Notes: a model not told the origin generated them from the sequence alone. Counted from the first letter of the stretch, positions 46,041-56,399 are shown. The stretch: DNA of 64,000 nucleotides from Linepithema humile (GCF_040581485.1 NC_090129.1:11853501-11917500); one strand, 5' to 3'. Program-made: numbers and translations.

Positions 46041-47240
46041 ATGGATATACTTGACATCGCTGACGAGCCCGTCTTCGACGAGCGTATCGTGAAATATGAG
46101 ATGCACACGTACAATCCGTACGCTAACACGACGTTGGGACACAGCGACGAGATACGAATACCGATACAGCAACAGGATTTGTACACGTTACCGTGTGAGA
46201 GTTTTCTCTACATTGAAGGAAAACTCGTTACTTCTGCCGATGAGAATAGAGATAACGTGTGTATAATGGGTAATAATTGTGTCGCGTTCATGTTTGATGA
46301 AATGCGATACGAGCTCGACGGAGTTGAAATCGATCGTAACAGAAACGTTGGAATAACGAGCACGATCAAAAACTATGTATCGCTGACGATGGAGAAGAGT
46401 AAGACGCTGAAATACGCATCGTGGAATCCGGATGGAAATCCGTTGCTCGATGGAAACTTTAATTTTTGCGTTCCGCTCAATACTCTTTTAGGATTCTGCG
46501 AGGACTACAAACGGATTGTAATCAACGCTCGTCACGAACTTGTATTGATACGATCGCGCAACGATAATAATTCTCTCGTTGGACGAGTCGGTACGAATCC
46601 AACGATCGAACTACTCAAGATACAGTGGCGAATGCCGCATGTATCTCTGAGCGAAGTCAACAAGCTGTCTCTTCTTCGAACTTTGGAAAGCGGAAGATAT
46701 CTGAGCGTGTGCTTCCGTTCGTGGGATCTGTACGAGTTTCCTCTGCTGCAGAATACAACGAAGCATTCCTGGGCGGTCAAAGCTGCGACGCAATTGGAAA
46801 AACCGCGATACGTAATCTTTGCTCTCCAAACCGGTCGAAAAAACGTACTGTCTGAAAACGCTACGCAATTTGACGCTTGTAAACTCACCAATGTGAGACT
46901 GCATCTGAATTCAGATTTTTATCCGTACGACGACATGAATTTGGATTTCGACAAGAGTCGATACGCTATACTGTACAATATGTATGCGCGTTTCCGCAAA
47001 GCCTATTATGGACAGGACGATACGTATTTGGACATTGATGAATTCTCGAAAGCCGGTCCGTTCGTAGTCATAGATTGTTCGCGACAAAACGACTCTGTCA
47101 AGAGCGCCACCGTTGACGTGCGAATAGAATTTGATTGTAAGGAAAATATACCGGCTAACACCACCGCCTATTGTCTCATTATACACGATCGAATGGTCGA
47201 ATATAATCCGCTGAACAACATTGTGCGCAGACTCGTATGA
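46041..47240 (+). CDS. Major capsid protein (hexon-like double jelly roll)
   Basis: A 399-codon intact frame starting MDILDIADEPVFDERIVKYE. Features: EIRIPIQQQDLYTLPCESFLYIEG early in the first barrel, FMFDEMRYELDGVEIDRNRN, and a C-terminal barrel with FDCKENIPANTTAYCLIIHD. This is the usual Polinton major capsid layout; trimers would form hexon-like capsomers. The gene is undamaged and its size is typical. Confidence 0.9.
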   Translation: MDILDIADEPVFDERIVKYEMHTYNPYANTTLGHSDEIRIPIQQQDLYTLPCESFLYIEGKLVTSADENRDNVCIMGNNCVAFMFDEMRYELDGVEIDRNRNVGITSTIKNYVSLTMEKSKTLKYASWNPDGNPLLDGNFNFCVPLNTLLGFCEDYKRIVINARHELVLIRSRNDNNSLVGRVGTNPTIELLKIQWRMPHVSLSEVNKLSLLRTLESGRYLSVCFRSWDLYEFPLLQNTTKHSWAVKAATQLEKPRYVIFALQTGRKNVLSENATQFDACKLTNVRLHLNSDFYPYDDMNLDFDKSRYAILYNMYARFRKAYYGQDDTYLDIDEFSKAGPFVVIDCSRQNDSVKSATVDVRIEFDCKENIPANTTAYCLIIHDRMVEYNPLNNIVRRLV

Positions 47241-47276
47241 TTTTTTTTTTTATAAATTGGAGATGCGTACGCGGAC

Positions 47277-47807
47277 ATGTCAGTTTTCCGACGGTCGACG
47301 ATGATGTCTGACGTACCAATTTTCGTCGATCTGCAAGGTTACGCGTTCAACAACATTTTTATCGTGAAAGAGGTAGCGGTACTTCGCGATGGCGAAACGT
47401 TATCTCATTACGTATTTCGTGAACACGTACCGTGGTATTTGTTAACAAAATCGGAAAAATCGCTGGCGTGTTGGTTACGGATACACCACCACGGCTTCCG
47501 ATGGGAAGATGGACACGTCTCGTACAGTCAGATGAAAAGTCTTATCAACAATGCTATTGGTACGGAACCGCCTCTGATATACGTAAAAGGACTCGAGAAG
47601 AAAAAGTGGCTGTGCGAGATTTTGGAAGATGATGTAGAGATCGAAACGATCGATGCGGATTACGAAGATATCGCACGTTTGACGAACTTGGATGTAATCG
47701 GAACCTTGCGCTGCGCGTATCACACGAGACATTGCGCTATGCGGAATGTTTGCAAATTGTACAAGTGGTGGTGGTTTGAGCGTAACAAACGTGTAAAACA
47801 ACTATGA
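47277..47807 (+). CDS. Conserved Polinton protein after the capsid gene
   Basis: A 176-codon frame. VPIFVDLQGYAFNNIFIVKE starts a strand-rich N-terminus; ACWLRIHHHGFRWEDGHVSY and IYVKGLEKKKWLCEIL follow, then RCAYHTRHCAMRNVCKLYKW with clustered Cys/His. The D-x-Q-G...KE start recalls RNase-H-fold (DEDD exonuclease) proteins but catalytic residues are not all evident. Function unknown. It lies 37 bp after the capsid stop; AATAAA at 47816 probably ends the virion transcript. Confidence 0.75.
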   Translation: MSVFRRSTMMSDVPIFVDLQGYAFNNIFIVKEVAVLRDGETLSHYVFREHVPWYLLTKSEKSLACWLRIHHHGFRWEDGHVSYSQMKSLINNAIGTEPPLIYVKGLEKKKWLCEILEDDVEIETIDADYEDIARLTNLDVIGTLRCAYHTRHCAMRNVCKLYKWWWFERNKRVKQL

Positions 47808-47919
47808 TTTATTCTAATAAAATGATGTATATCACACTCGTATGACTTTTATTCCACCTTTTACCCGTTACATAATCCACCATGTAATATGACCTATCGC
47901 TTATCTCGTACATCTTTCA

Positions 47920-48310
47920 GACATTTATTGAACGTATATCAAACGTCTTTGAACGTCAATCGAACTACTTTTAACATCTATTGAACGTCTATCGTACGCC
48001 TCTTGTACATCTTTGAACGTCTATCGTACGTCTTTGAACCTCTATCGAACGTCTATCGTACATCTTTTAACGTATTGTTGAACGTCTTACGTACAACTTT
48101 TAACATCTATTGAACGTCTATTGTACGTCTTCGAACATCTATCGTACGTCTTTGAACATCAATCGAACTACTTTTAACATCTATCGAACGTCTATCGTAC
48201 ATCTTTTAACGTATTGTTGAACGTCTTACGTACAACTTTTAACATCTTTTGTACATCTTTTCAACATTACTTAAACCACTTTTAACATCTATCAAACGTC
48301 TTTTAACGTT
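47920..48310. repeat. ACGTCTAT-type minisatellite in the Polinton
   Basis: Short degenerate units (GAACGTCTATCGTAC, ATCTTTTAAC) are stacked into a ~140-bp higher-order unit. A ~67-bp segment from CTATCGAACGTCTATCGTACATC to AACTTTTAACATCT at about 48041 recurs at about 48181. It lies between the virion block and the next promoter; it has no sustained frame and could be an enhancer-like or structural region. Confidence 0.8.
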
Positions 48311-48342
48311 TATTACTACAGCAAAATTGACGTTTTTGCGTC

Positions 48343-48568
48343 GAGCTGTATATAAGGTGCGCGGAAGAGAGAAATTTATCAGTCCAAAGTGTGCACGCGG
48401 TGGAGAAAAAAGTATAGAAAAATGGAGCGTGATCAGAATAGAAAAAATTCCGAATACGAGAAGTGTAAGGATTGCGGAGTGTACCACAAGCCGATAGCTG
48501 TGGTCGAGCCTCGTCCGAGAACGACTCAAGCGCCTCCCGTCCCTCCTCGTAATCGTGAAAGGCGTTAA
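48343..48568 (+). CDS. 48-residue zinc-knuckle / proline-rich small protein
   Basis: A TATATAAGG box at 48349 precedes ATG 48422; TAA ends at 48568; an AATAAA lies near 48632. The coding part is 48422-48568: MERDQNRKNSEYEKCKDCGV, a CxxC with nearby His, and a tail TTQAPPVPPRNRERR that resembles SH3-ligand or late-domain proline motifs. Its own promoter and polyA signal support a genuine gene. Function unknown. Confidence 0.55.
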
Positions 48569-48993
48569 AGGCTCGGTTGAAACAATTTTTTTTTTTTTGT
48601 AAAAGATGTATAGATGAAAAAAAAAATATGAATAAAATTTGTTAATACTAATCTTATTGCGATTTTTTCTCCTTTCACCTACCATCCTTAAATTACATAT
48701 TAAGTTTAGATTAGAGTTCCTATTAAATTTATATTTTTACCGCGGATAATTTGTATTAAGAAGAAAACATAAGTATATTATTGGTGTTTAGAATAAATGC
48801 ATAACTTAAATAATTCACTATATTATTCGCCACAATTAAAAGAAAAAAAAAATGATAGTCACTGGTTCGCTCGTTTCCTTCTATCATGTAGTGTAACATG
48901 ACGCGCGCGCTTATCTCGCAGTAGGCTAGGTCGGTGAATAAGATGAGGCACAGGAATAATAATTCAAATTATTTTATTGATAAATAATATTTA

Positions 48994-49602
48994 TTAAAAA
49001 TAATTAGTTCCGCATACATGGTTCAGTGTTGTATACCCCGTTATCCCGGTTCTACAAAAACATTGTTCATTCTTTTCTTGCACCGAGGTGTTGCATACTC
49101 CGTTCTCCCGGTTCTGCAAAATGTGTACGATCGATGTTTGATGTTGAGGAGTTGTGTGTACTTTGTGCGAATGTATCGCTGTCGGCACCTTCTCCGGATG
49201 CATTTTTCTAATTTTTTCAAGTATCGCGGATCTATACCGCTTCGGTATCGTATAATGTATATAGTTATAGTAGCTTGAAGACATCGTTGATTTTAGACTA
49301 TCCTGAGCACATAACGAGCACAACTTTTGCATCAATATCGGTAGGATAGATTCTCTCAAAAACACCGAAAATTCCTCCTCGGAGTCTTCTAGTACACTGT
49401 CGTCAATTTCACTCGTCCATTCGATAAATTGATGGCGAAATATAGTATCTGGAATATATGGTTTAATGAATGCAGGAAATGTTGTATACTTTTCAATTAT
49501 TTCCTCACTGCTTTTATACTTCCTTCTACATCCCCGACATGTTGTTAACCAATCTGTGAGAGTACTCAGATTTTCCTCTCGTAAGGCGAGACTGTCTTCC
49601 AT
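48994..49602 (-). CDS. Right-end acidic/cysteine-rich Polinton protein
   Basis: A 202-codon frame starting MEDSLALREENLSTLTDWL. TTCRGCRRKY and QKLCSLCAQ give two CxxC pairs; between them lie IIEKYTTFPAFIKPYIPDTI and the acidic DDSVLEDSEEEFSVF. The C-terminal part holds an internal duplication (HILQNRENGVCNTS / CFCRTGITGYTTLN, from a ~22-bp DNA repeat at 49036 and 49102). An 88-bp piece of this gene is copied, inverted, at 41417-41504. A polypyrimidine/TTACAG acceptor just before its ATG suggests it is the second exon of a spliced gene. Function unknown. Confidence 0.65.
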   Translation of the reverse strand: MEDSLALREENLSTLTDWLTTCRGCRRKYKSSEEIIEKYTTFPAFIKPYIPDTIFRHQFIEWTSEIDDSVLEDSEEEFSVFLRESILPILMQKLCSLCAQDSLKSTMSSSYYNYIHYTIPKRYRSAILEKIRKMHPEKVPTAIHSHKVHTTPQHQTSIVHILQNRENGVCNTSVQEKNEQCFCRTGITGYTTLNHVCGTNYF

Positions 49603-49701
49603 CTCTGTAATAAATAAAAATTATTAAAATAAAAATATCCAATTAGTTATTACACATTCGAAAAATGTGTATTAAAGATATTTTAAAAATGTGTACTTTA
49701 C

Positions 49702-49965
49702 CTATTTCAGTTTGCACAAAGTGCAATCTTTCCTGTACGGTGGGGGCCCGTCGATGTGGTCACGCTGCCACGACTGGTTGTAGTGCAACGAGCACCGACG
49801 ATAACCTTGCACTTCCGGATCCGCTCTTAAATGATCCGGTAGCCTATCCCACACGTGATCCACAAACCGAGCAAAGTTTTTTATAAGAATCACTTTCGGC
49901 ACGATTTCTAATTGCTCCGCGGACAAGCTCAGAATGTCACGTTCGTCCAATAGCGCGATGAACAT
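49702..49965 (-). CDS. Right-end Polinton protein, first exon or separate gene
   Basis: It reads leftwards from ATG 49965: MFIALLDERDILSLSAEQLE, FVDHVWDRLPDHLRADPEV, and HYNQSWQRDHIDGPPPYRKD ending CTLCKLK. His/Cys spacing suggests zinc binding. A TAG codon falls directly before a GTAAAG donor (49701); splicing to the acceptor before 49602 would otherwise fuse it to the downstream CxxC protein. Either the genes are separate or the stop is a mutation or read-through site. It is driven by promoter module 3. Confidence 0.6.
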   Translation of the reverse strand: MFIALLDERDILSLSAEQLEIVPKVILIKNFARFVDHVWDRLPDHLRADPEVQGYRRCSLHYNQSWQRDHIDGPPPYRKDCTLCKLK

Positions 49966-50100
49966 TTCGACTGTTATACCACTCGTTCTTCGCGGGCCTT
50001 ATATACCCGCTTGTTGCACACGACATTGATTAAAACTATCGATGTTTCATATTTGCATTAACAATCCTTATCTTATCTCTTCCGGGAATTATTGTGATCT
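49966..50100 (-). promoter_or_regulatory. Polinton promoter module 3
   Basis: On the minus strand: CAATAATTCCCGGAAGAG, AAGGATTGTTAATGCAAAT, CGTGTGCAACAAGCGGG, then TATATAAGG (49997-50005), and ATG at 49965. The order and spacing match modules 1 and 2. Confidence 0.75.
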
Positions 50101-50234
50101 GATACCCCCCACCATTCCAAAATTACCTCCTTTCCTCCAAACACGATGACGCATCTAGCAACATGGCGATGCCTACAATTTGTATTAACAATCATTATCA
50201 CACCCTCTAAGAAACGGCGCTCAAATGCTGCCTC

Positions 50235-50602
50235 TTTGTTCTAAAATACAGCGATGACGCAATCCGTAAACCTGCACGAACCTACATACTATAAACATTG
50301 CGATTCCAACAACATGGCGCTCTACTTTGATGTGTAGAAAAAAACCATAGGATGTAAACAGTTCTCTTTCCAATAAACAATCCTTATCTTTTCCGGGAAT
50401 CCTTATCTCGCGATTTGTATTAACAATCCTTATCTTCCGGAAATTATTGTAATCTGATACCCCTACCACTCCACATTTACCCCCTCTCCTCCAAAAATGA
50501 TGACGTTATTACCCCCTCCACTGTTATCCGATACCCTTCTTCCCCTCTTCACCCGCACCCCCCTCATTGCCCCTGGGTTAGAATCATCATAGTATAACTA
50601 CT
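50235..50602 (-). repeat. Polinton right terminal inverted repeat
   Basis: Mirror of 34692-35059. It contains inverted copies of the ATTAACAATCCTT motif (50376, 50417); further copies lie just inside at 50058 and 50184. The flanking GATGAG is at 50603-50608. Confidence 0.95.
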
Positions 50603-52920
50603 GATGAGAATGAACAGATAAAGTTTAGACAGTGGTTAAGAAAATGGAACCTGAAACACAATGTTACAGTAGGAGCGTGCAGAGAGCTTCTTGCAAAATC
50701 AAAATCATATTATCCAAACTTGCCCTTAGATCCCAGAACTCTCAATGAGACACCTAGAGTAACACCAGTTTTAAAATTCAGTAATGGTTCCTATTGCCAT
50801 GTTGGATTAATTCCAGGACTTGAAAGACGTCTAAAAAGTTCTGGACTAAAAAATTTATATAGAAAAAAAATAGGATTGGATGTTAATATTGATGGAATAA
50901 ATGTAACAAAAAGCTGCATCACTGATGTATGGCCTATTTTATGCAGGTCCTTGGATCTAGTTGATGATAGACCGTTTGTTGTTGGAATTTTTGTAGGATT
51001 AGGTAAGCCAGACAATTTAGAGAAGTATTTGCAAGACTTTATTTTAGAAATACTAAAATTGAAAAGTGATGGACTGATTTGGAATGGTGTGATGCATGCA
51101 GTTTATATCAGTTGTTTTATTTGTGATGCTCCCGCAAGACAGTATTTAAAATGTATTGTTGGTCATGGTTCATATCATGCCTGTGAGAGATGTATTCAAT
51201 GTGGAGAATATGAATTTAATAGAATGTGTTATTCCACTGATACCCACACACGACGTAGTGACGAAGATTTTATAAATCAGTCAGATTCTGAGCATCATAT
51301 TGGAATATCGCCTCTTTCAATTTTACCTATAGGAATGGTAACAATTTGTTCTTGATCCGATGCATTTGGTGTTAGAAGGTGTTATGAAAAGATTTATGAA
51401 ATTTGTTTTAAAAGGAACAAAATCAGGAATGCGCCTTAGAGCAGTAGAAATTGTTGAAATTAGTGAGAGAATGAAAAACTTGCGTTTTCATATTCCATCC
51501 GAATTTGCTCGTAAACCAAGAAAAATGGGACTAAACGAGCTTGGAAAATGGAAGGAGACAGAATGGAGATTATTTCTTCTCTACATTGGCTGCATCGTTC
51601 TCAAAGATATTTTATCTCCCACCCTTTACAATTTATTTTTAATTTTGCAATGTGCAATGATTATTTTGTCTACGCCACGCTTTAGTGAAGACGAGTCATA
51701 TATAAATTTTGCTCAGAATATGCTAGACCACTTTGTTAAAATTTGTGCACATAGAGGGGTATTTGAAAAAAAATTTGTTGTTTATAATGTTCATAACTTG
51801 CTTCATTTATGTGATGATGTGAGGAACTTTGGCAACCTAACTGATTTCAGCGCGTTCCCTTTTGAAAGTTATTTAAGACAATTAAAAAGATTACTGCGAG
51901 CACCAAGCAATCCCATGCAACAACTTATAAGAAGGCTAGCTGAGAGAGATTATTTATATGATTACTCGCAAAAATCGCACGAGTTAATACCAGAAAGAAA
52001 AATACCTGGGACAAATAAATACAAAATTCTTTCATCTTCATTATTTACTTTGAGTACCATCTTTAAACGAGACAGTTACTTTTTATATGAGGAAAGCATT
52101 GCCACTGCTAAATCCATTCGGAAACTTCGAAATGGAAACACTGTCATTATTGCTGACATTTGTGACGTAAAAAAAGATTTTTTTGTTTATTCATGTGAAT
52201 TCAGTAAGCTTGGTATTTATAATCTTGGAAAAATGTCTTGGTATCGTCGGAATGTTACTGTGCCAATTGAAGCTGTAAAGACAAAATATATAGTTCTATC
52301 CTGCAACACAAATATGATAGCTGTCCCCATGTTACATTCATTTTAAAGTTGAGTATACAATAAAAGTGTTTGTTGTACTTAGATAATTGTACATAATTGT
52401 ACTTGGATAATTTTAATAAAACTGGTTTAATTTGTATTTATGTATCAAAGACTAATCAGTTGATTTTTTAATTCTTTGTAATTATTTTGGATGGTATCCT
52501 TGGAAATAATTTTTTAAATTAATATCTTTTGAAATAATTTTTAAACAAGCCTTGTTCTTGCTTTTGTCTTTTTTTTTCATTTCTGTTTTTTTAGCATTTT
52601 ACTTCATGCTAATGTGCCTAATAATTTTTATTTTATTACTAAGAGTGTGATGGCGCAGCTATAGTTCCTGCATTATGTACATAATGTCCCTGCATGAAAT
52701 TGTTTTTTCTTTTTCTGCATTATGAAAATGTTCTTTTTATTTTTGCATTTTAATAAGTTGAATTAGTACTAATTGTAATATTTATTTTTAAATCTTTGTT
52801 TTTTTTTTTAAACGTTGCTATATTCTGTATTGTATTAATATTTTCCTTTAACTTAAGACATTTCATTGTATACATGTAATTTCAGAAAAAAAATATGCTA
52901 TTGCCGATCTTATTAATACT

Positions 52921-55900
52921 ATGGGAGACGATTCATTTGTTGAAGTAAGTGTTGTTGCGTGGAATTGGATCAGTGACGATGGCTCGAAATGTGTTTATCC
53001 CATGTACCTACCTCCAAAAAAACAAGCAATCGCAATTCAAAACTGCATGGAACCCAACTCTCAATTTACATCATATTCTTCAACAATACGTTACTGGTTT
53101 GGTAAGTTATTCTACATATTTACATTTTAAGTATATAATTATGATTTTATTGCATTCTTAAATTGTTTTATTTATTATTCTGTCATGCTTTTTATTTAGC
53201 AACATATGTAGAAGCTCGAGCAAGATTAGATCGGGCAACAAATTATACAGATATTGAATCTGAGATGGAGAAGACAAGCAGGGCTATGCGCAAGAAAAAA
53301 CAGATTTCATCTGATACATCAGATGACAATTCTAATGATACAGATGAAGAATTGGAGAATTGTCCAAGAAGGAAAGCAAGAAGGATAAAACCAGTAGTAA
53401 TAACAAGAAATTTAAAATCCAACCGCCTCAGCTCCCTAGCTTCAATTTTTTGCCTGGTAATAAATATTTATCTGTACAAATAAATACTTATTTGTAAAGA
53501 AATTTTATTCTTTGAATAATCTGTTATTTTATTTTCAGATATATCCAAATCTGCTCCGAGTGTATCAAAATCTGTTTCTTCTATTTAAAATGGAGTAGTT
53601 AATGACAGTGAGTCACAAGTTTCCCAAGATGGTAAATCTTATATCCTTTTATTATTCTTGATCTAGTAACTGAAAGTGTTTTACATAGTAATGATTCTTT
53701 ATCGTACAAATAAAAACGTGGAAAACAATCGATGTATTATTAATAATAAAAAATAAAAAATTGAACAAAAAGTCTTAGATAAAAAAATTAAATTTTTTTA
53801 AGTTCAATATTATTTATGCTATATATTATTTATTTTTATTATTTTTTTTATATACTGTCTTTAGTGCACGTACTTTGCTAGCATTACTTATAAGTAATTT
53901 CTTAAATATATCTATTTAAATGAAATACATAAATTAATTATTACAATATAGTTAAAACTACAAGATATGAAACCTACTTTTCATATTTCATTTTTTAGAA
54001 AATCATGTTGATTGCAGAAATCATTATTGCCATATTTATTAATTTCTAGATGTCAATGTAAATAAGATAACTCAAAAGAGTAAACTATCTTCTAAAAAAA
54101 CATTGAAAAGAATAATTTCTTCTGGAAATAAGAGTAAAACTGGAGGTATTATTATTAGTATTATTTATATTTATTATTTAATTATTCTGTTATGATAATG
54201 TTTTTTTTTTAAATCTCTTTCATGCAAAAGGGACTTTAGAGAAACAATTATCAAAGACATCAAGTCAATCTATTGTTGAGAAGAGTGGAGGTAAAAAAGA
54301 AAATAATGAACAGGACAAATCTAGTATTTAATTTCATTTTTGTATTATAATACTGCAATTCACATGATATTAATTTTATATCTGAGACTTTTACATTAAT
54401 GCTATGATTTTCAGGTAAAAACTTCAATAAGATGTCAATGACAGAGTATCTCACAGAATTTAATGCTACGAAACAAAGCATCAAAACTAAAACAGGTATA
54501 CTAATCTTTTTTAAAATAAAGTGATATTATGGATAAGTATAGGATCTTTACACTATTTACTAATATACTGAGATGCATTAATTCATCATAAAGTTGCATC
54601 AAATTTTAACATTTAAAGATAAACGAATCTAAATATTTGTGTATTATGTACGATTTTGAATTGTTTGTTAGTTAATGAACTAATTTGCCATGTGTGAAAG
54701 GTTAAATGTAAAAAAAAGCAGTAGCTCATACAATAAGTAAATTTGTTAGTAAAAATATTATATTCTTAATAACATAGTCATGGCTTAAATATCTAGATAT
54801 GATGCATTTGCTTAAAATTTTAACATTTCACGCAAATTCATATATTGAATCATTAATGCATCATAATCTATGATACATATAAATGTTTTTACTGTGAAAT
54901 TAATGAAGGAAATATCTTTTGGTATGATATTACTTGCAGGGAATGTTAGATTGAAACGTGATGGTATTAATACTTTCAACAAAATTGATATATCAAAATC
55001 AAGCTCCTCTAAAACACTTCAAGAAAATGGTTAGTAATATTTTTCATTTTAACATTGTGATAAACATAAAAGAATATTTTATACTCATTTTTTTACAGCT
55101 AACAATGACGAGATTTCAGTCTCAGATGAAGATAATTTTAAGTCTTATGATCGAGAAGAAGATATGTTCGACAGAACATATGAGTCATCTGCAGATATTA
55201 ATCATAACAGCTATTCATCTGATTGTAAGTCAGTCTGTATACACTTTTTTTATATAAATTATAATTTTTTAAATTCGGTGTTTTATAGCGAATTCAGAAG
55301 CTGAAAAGGACGATCCAGTTCAAACAGACAAGACCGCTAAAATAGATGGAAAAATAAACACCATAGGCATTTACTATATTTTGAATTATATTTATGAATA
55401 TTATTTTATTTGTATAGTTAAGTTTAATTTAATATTTCTGAGTTTTTAGAACTTTTAAAGCAAATGTACGAAAAAATCACAAAAATAGAACAAAAGCAGG
55501 CAAACATAGAAAATAATATCGAGGAAATTAAGCAGCTTGTACTTTCTAAAACAGAAACTTTGACACATCCTAAAGATTTACCAAAGCTGCCTTTACAGAC
55601 TTATGCCGATTCAAAATACTTGGAAGAAAAAATAAGTCAAAATGAAGCACGAAAAGACTATATTGTAAGTGTAAAAGGATTGATTAATTATTTATTTTTC
55701 TTTAATTTTTATTAACATTCTTATATCTTTTTCAGATTAAAAGACTGTGTCTAGCTTCTAAAGGTACTAGTGACAAAGAATGTGCCAAACGAGTGATGGA
55801 AAAATTAATGTCTAATCATGTTGATACTTTTTACAGTTGGCAAGGAAGTGGTGGGAAAAAAGATTCATTTAAAAACACTAATATAATGGAGGCTATAACA

Positions 55901-56060
55901 GGTATATTTTTATTCTATTATGTGTATATTCACTCTGTTTGTTCTATCAAGATTAATTTTTATTTTTTTTTTAGTTGCAATGAAGAAACTTCGACATGAT
56001 ATAAACATGGGCACAGCTCAAAATTCAATAAAAGAATGGCTAAAATCTAGAAAATTGTGA
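52921..56060 (+). pseudogene. TE-B partner gene (DUF4806-like), ~11 small exons
   Basis: Exon 1 (52921-53101) reads MGDDSFVEVSVVAWNWISDD and WF|GTAAG; exon 2 (53200 to about 53450) ATYVEARARLDRATNYTDIE. Short Ser/Lys-rich exons follow near 53539, 54048, 54232, 54416, 54940, 55099 and 55289. The coiled-coil exon (55449-55664) has MYEKITKIEQKQANIENNIE, and the C-terminal exons 55736-55902 (KECAKRVMEKLMSNHVDTFY) and 55975-56060 (VAMKKLRHDINMGTAQNSIK) end at a stop. The architecture matches the TE-C partner gene. A TAA near 53587 interrupts one middle exon if that exon is used. Exon borders are by eye. 52347-52915 is AT-rich intergenic DNA. Confidence 0.6.
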
Positions 56061-56399
56061 AAAACAATTCTGTTTTGCCTGATGAGTAAAATTGAAGCAC
56101 AAATTTTATAACGAGAAAATGATGTTTCATATATGTATTTTATTTCAATTTTAAGTAACTTAAAAGTATTATATAAATTATTAAAAGTATTATATAAAAA
56201 GTATTATATAAAAAGTATTATATAAAAAATAACAAAATGTATAAGTATATGTATATATATATAAAATTAAGTAAAAGAGTATAAGTGTGCAAATATATAA
56301 AATAAATAAAAGATATATAAATAAAAGTATATAAAATATAAAAAAATATTAGCAAAAACTGTATTTTAAAATGTTTTCAAGAAAAATGTTTTGTTATAT

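Larger units (their letters stand above)
34692..50602. mobile_element. Polinton/Maverick (adintovirus-like), 15,911 bp
   Basis: The 368-bp inverted repeats begin AGTAGTTATACTATG, with the 5'-AG typical of Polintons, and are flanked by the 6-bp duplication GATGAG (34686-34691, 50603-50608), also typical. Inside are protein-primed DNA polymerase B, rve integrase with chromodomain, packaging ATPase, adenain-type protease, PLA2/basic protein, minor capsid and major capsid, plus five or more small genes. Layout: two rightward early-type genes; a leftward block (integrase, coiled-coil, conserved protein, ATPase); a rightward virion block; one leftward terminal gene. Codon usage is more GC-rich than the surrounding AT-rich elements. 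TIR identity is ~98-99% by eye, so insertion is recent compared with its neighbours. Confidence 0.95.
34356..52346 (+). pseudogene. TE-B tnp2-like transposase, interrupted by the Polinton
   Basis: The coding parts are 34356-34691 and 50609-52346. The first is acidic and ends NEDEENDDDE. After the Polinton the same frame continues NEQIKFRQWLRKWNLKH, then GLDVNIDGINVTKSC, DVWPILC, ICDAPARQYLK, YHACERCIQCGEY. A 2-nt deletion near 51340 shifts the frame; it resumes as LDPMHLVLEGVMKRF, then YNVHNLLHLCDDVRNFG and FPFESYLRQLKRLL, with a stop at 52344-52346. Homology with TE-C is clear across the core. The Polinton's 6-bp duplication (GATGAG) encodes Asp-Glu in frame on both sides, so Polinton removal alone would restore this junction; the later deletion would still break the gene. 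Confidence 0.75.

Noticed and set aside
46532..47186. Minus-strand frames across the major capsid gene
   Set aside because: Shadows of the capsid gene; no independent signals.
47920..48310. CRISPR or tRNA-like array
   Set aside because: Degenerate short tandem units without regular spacers or structure.
34692..50602. A free viral genome or contaminant
   Set aside because: TIRs, a 6-bp target duplication and flanking transposase frame on both sides prove chromosomal insertion.
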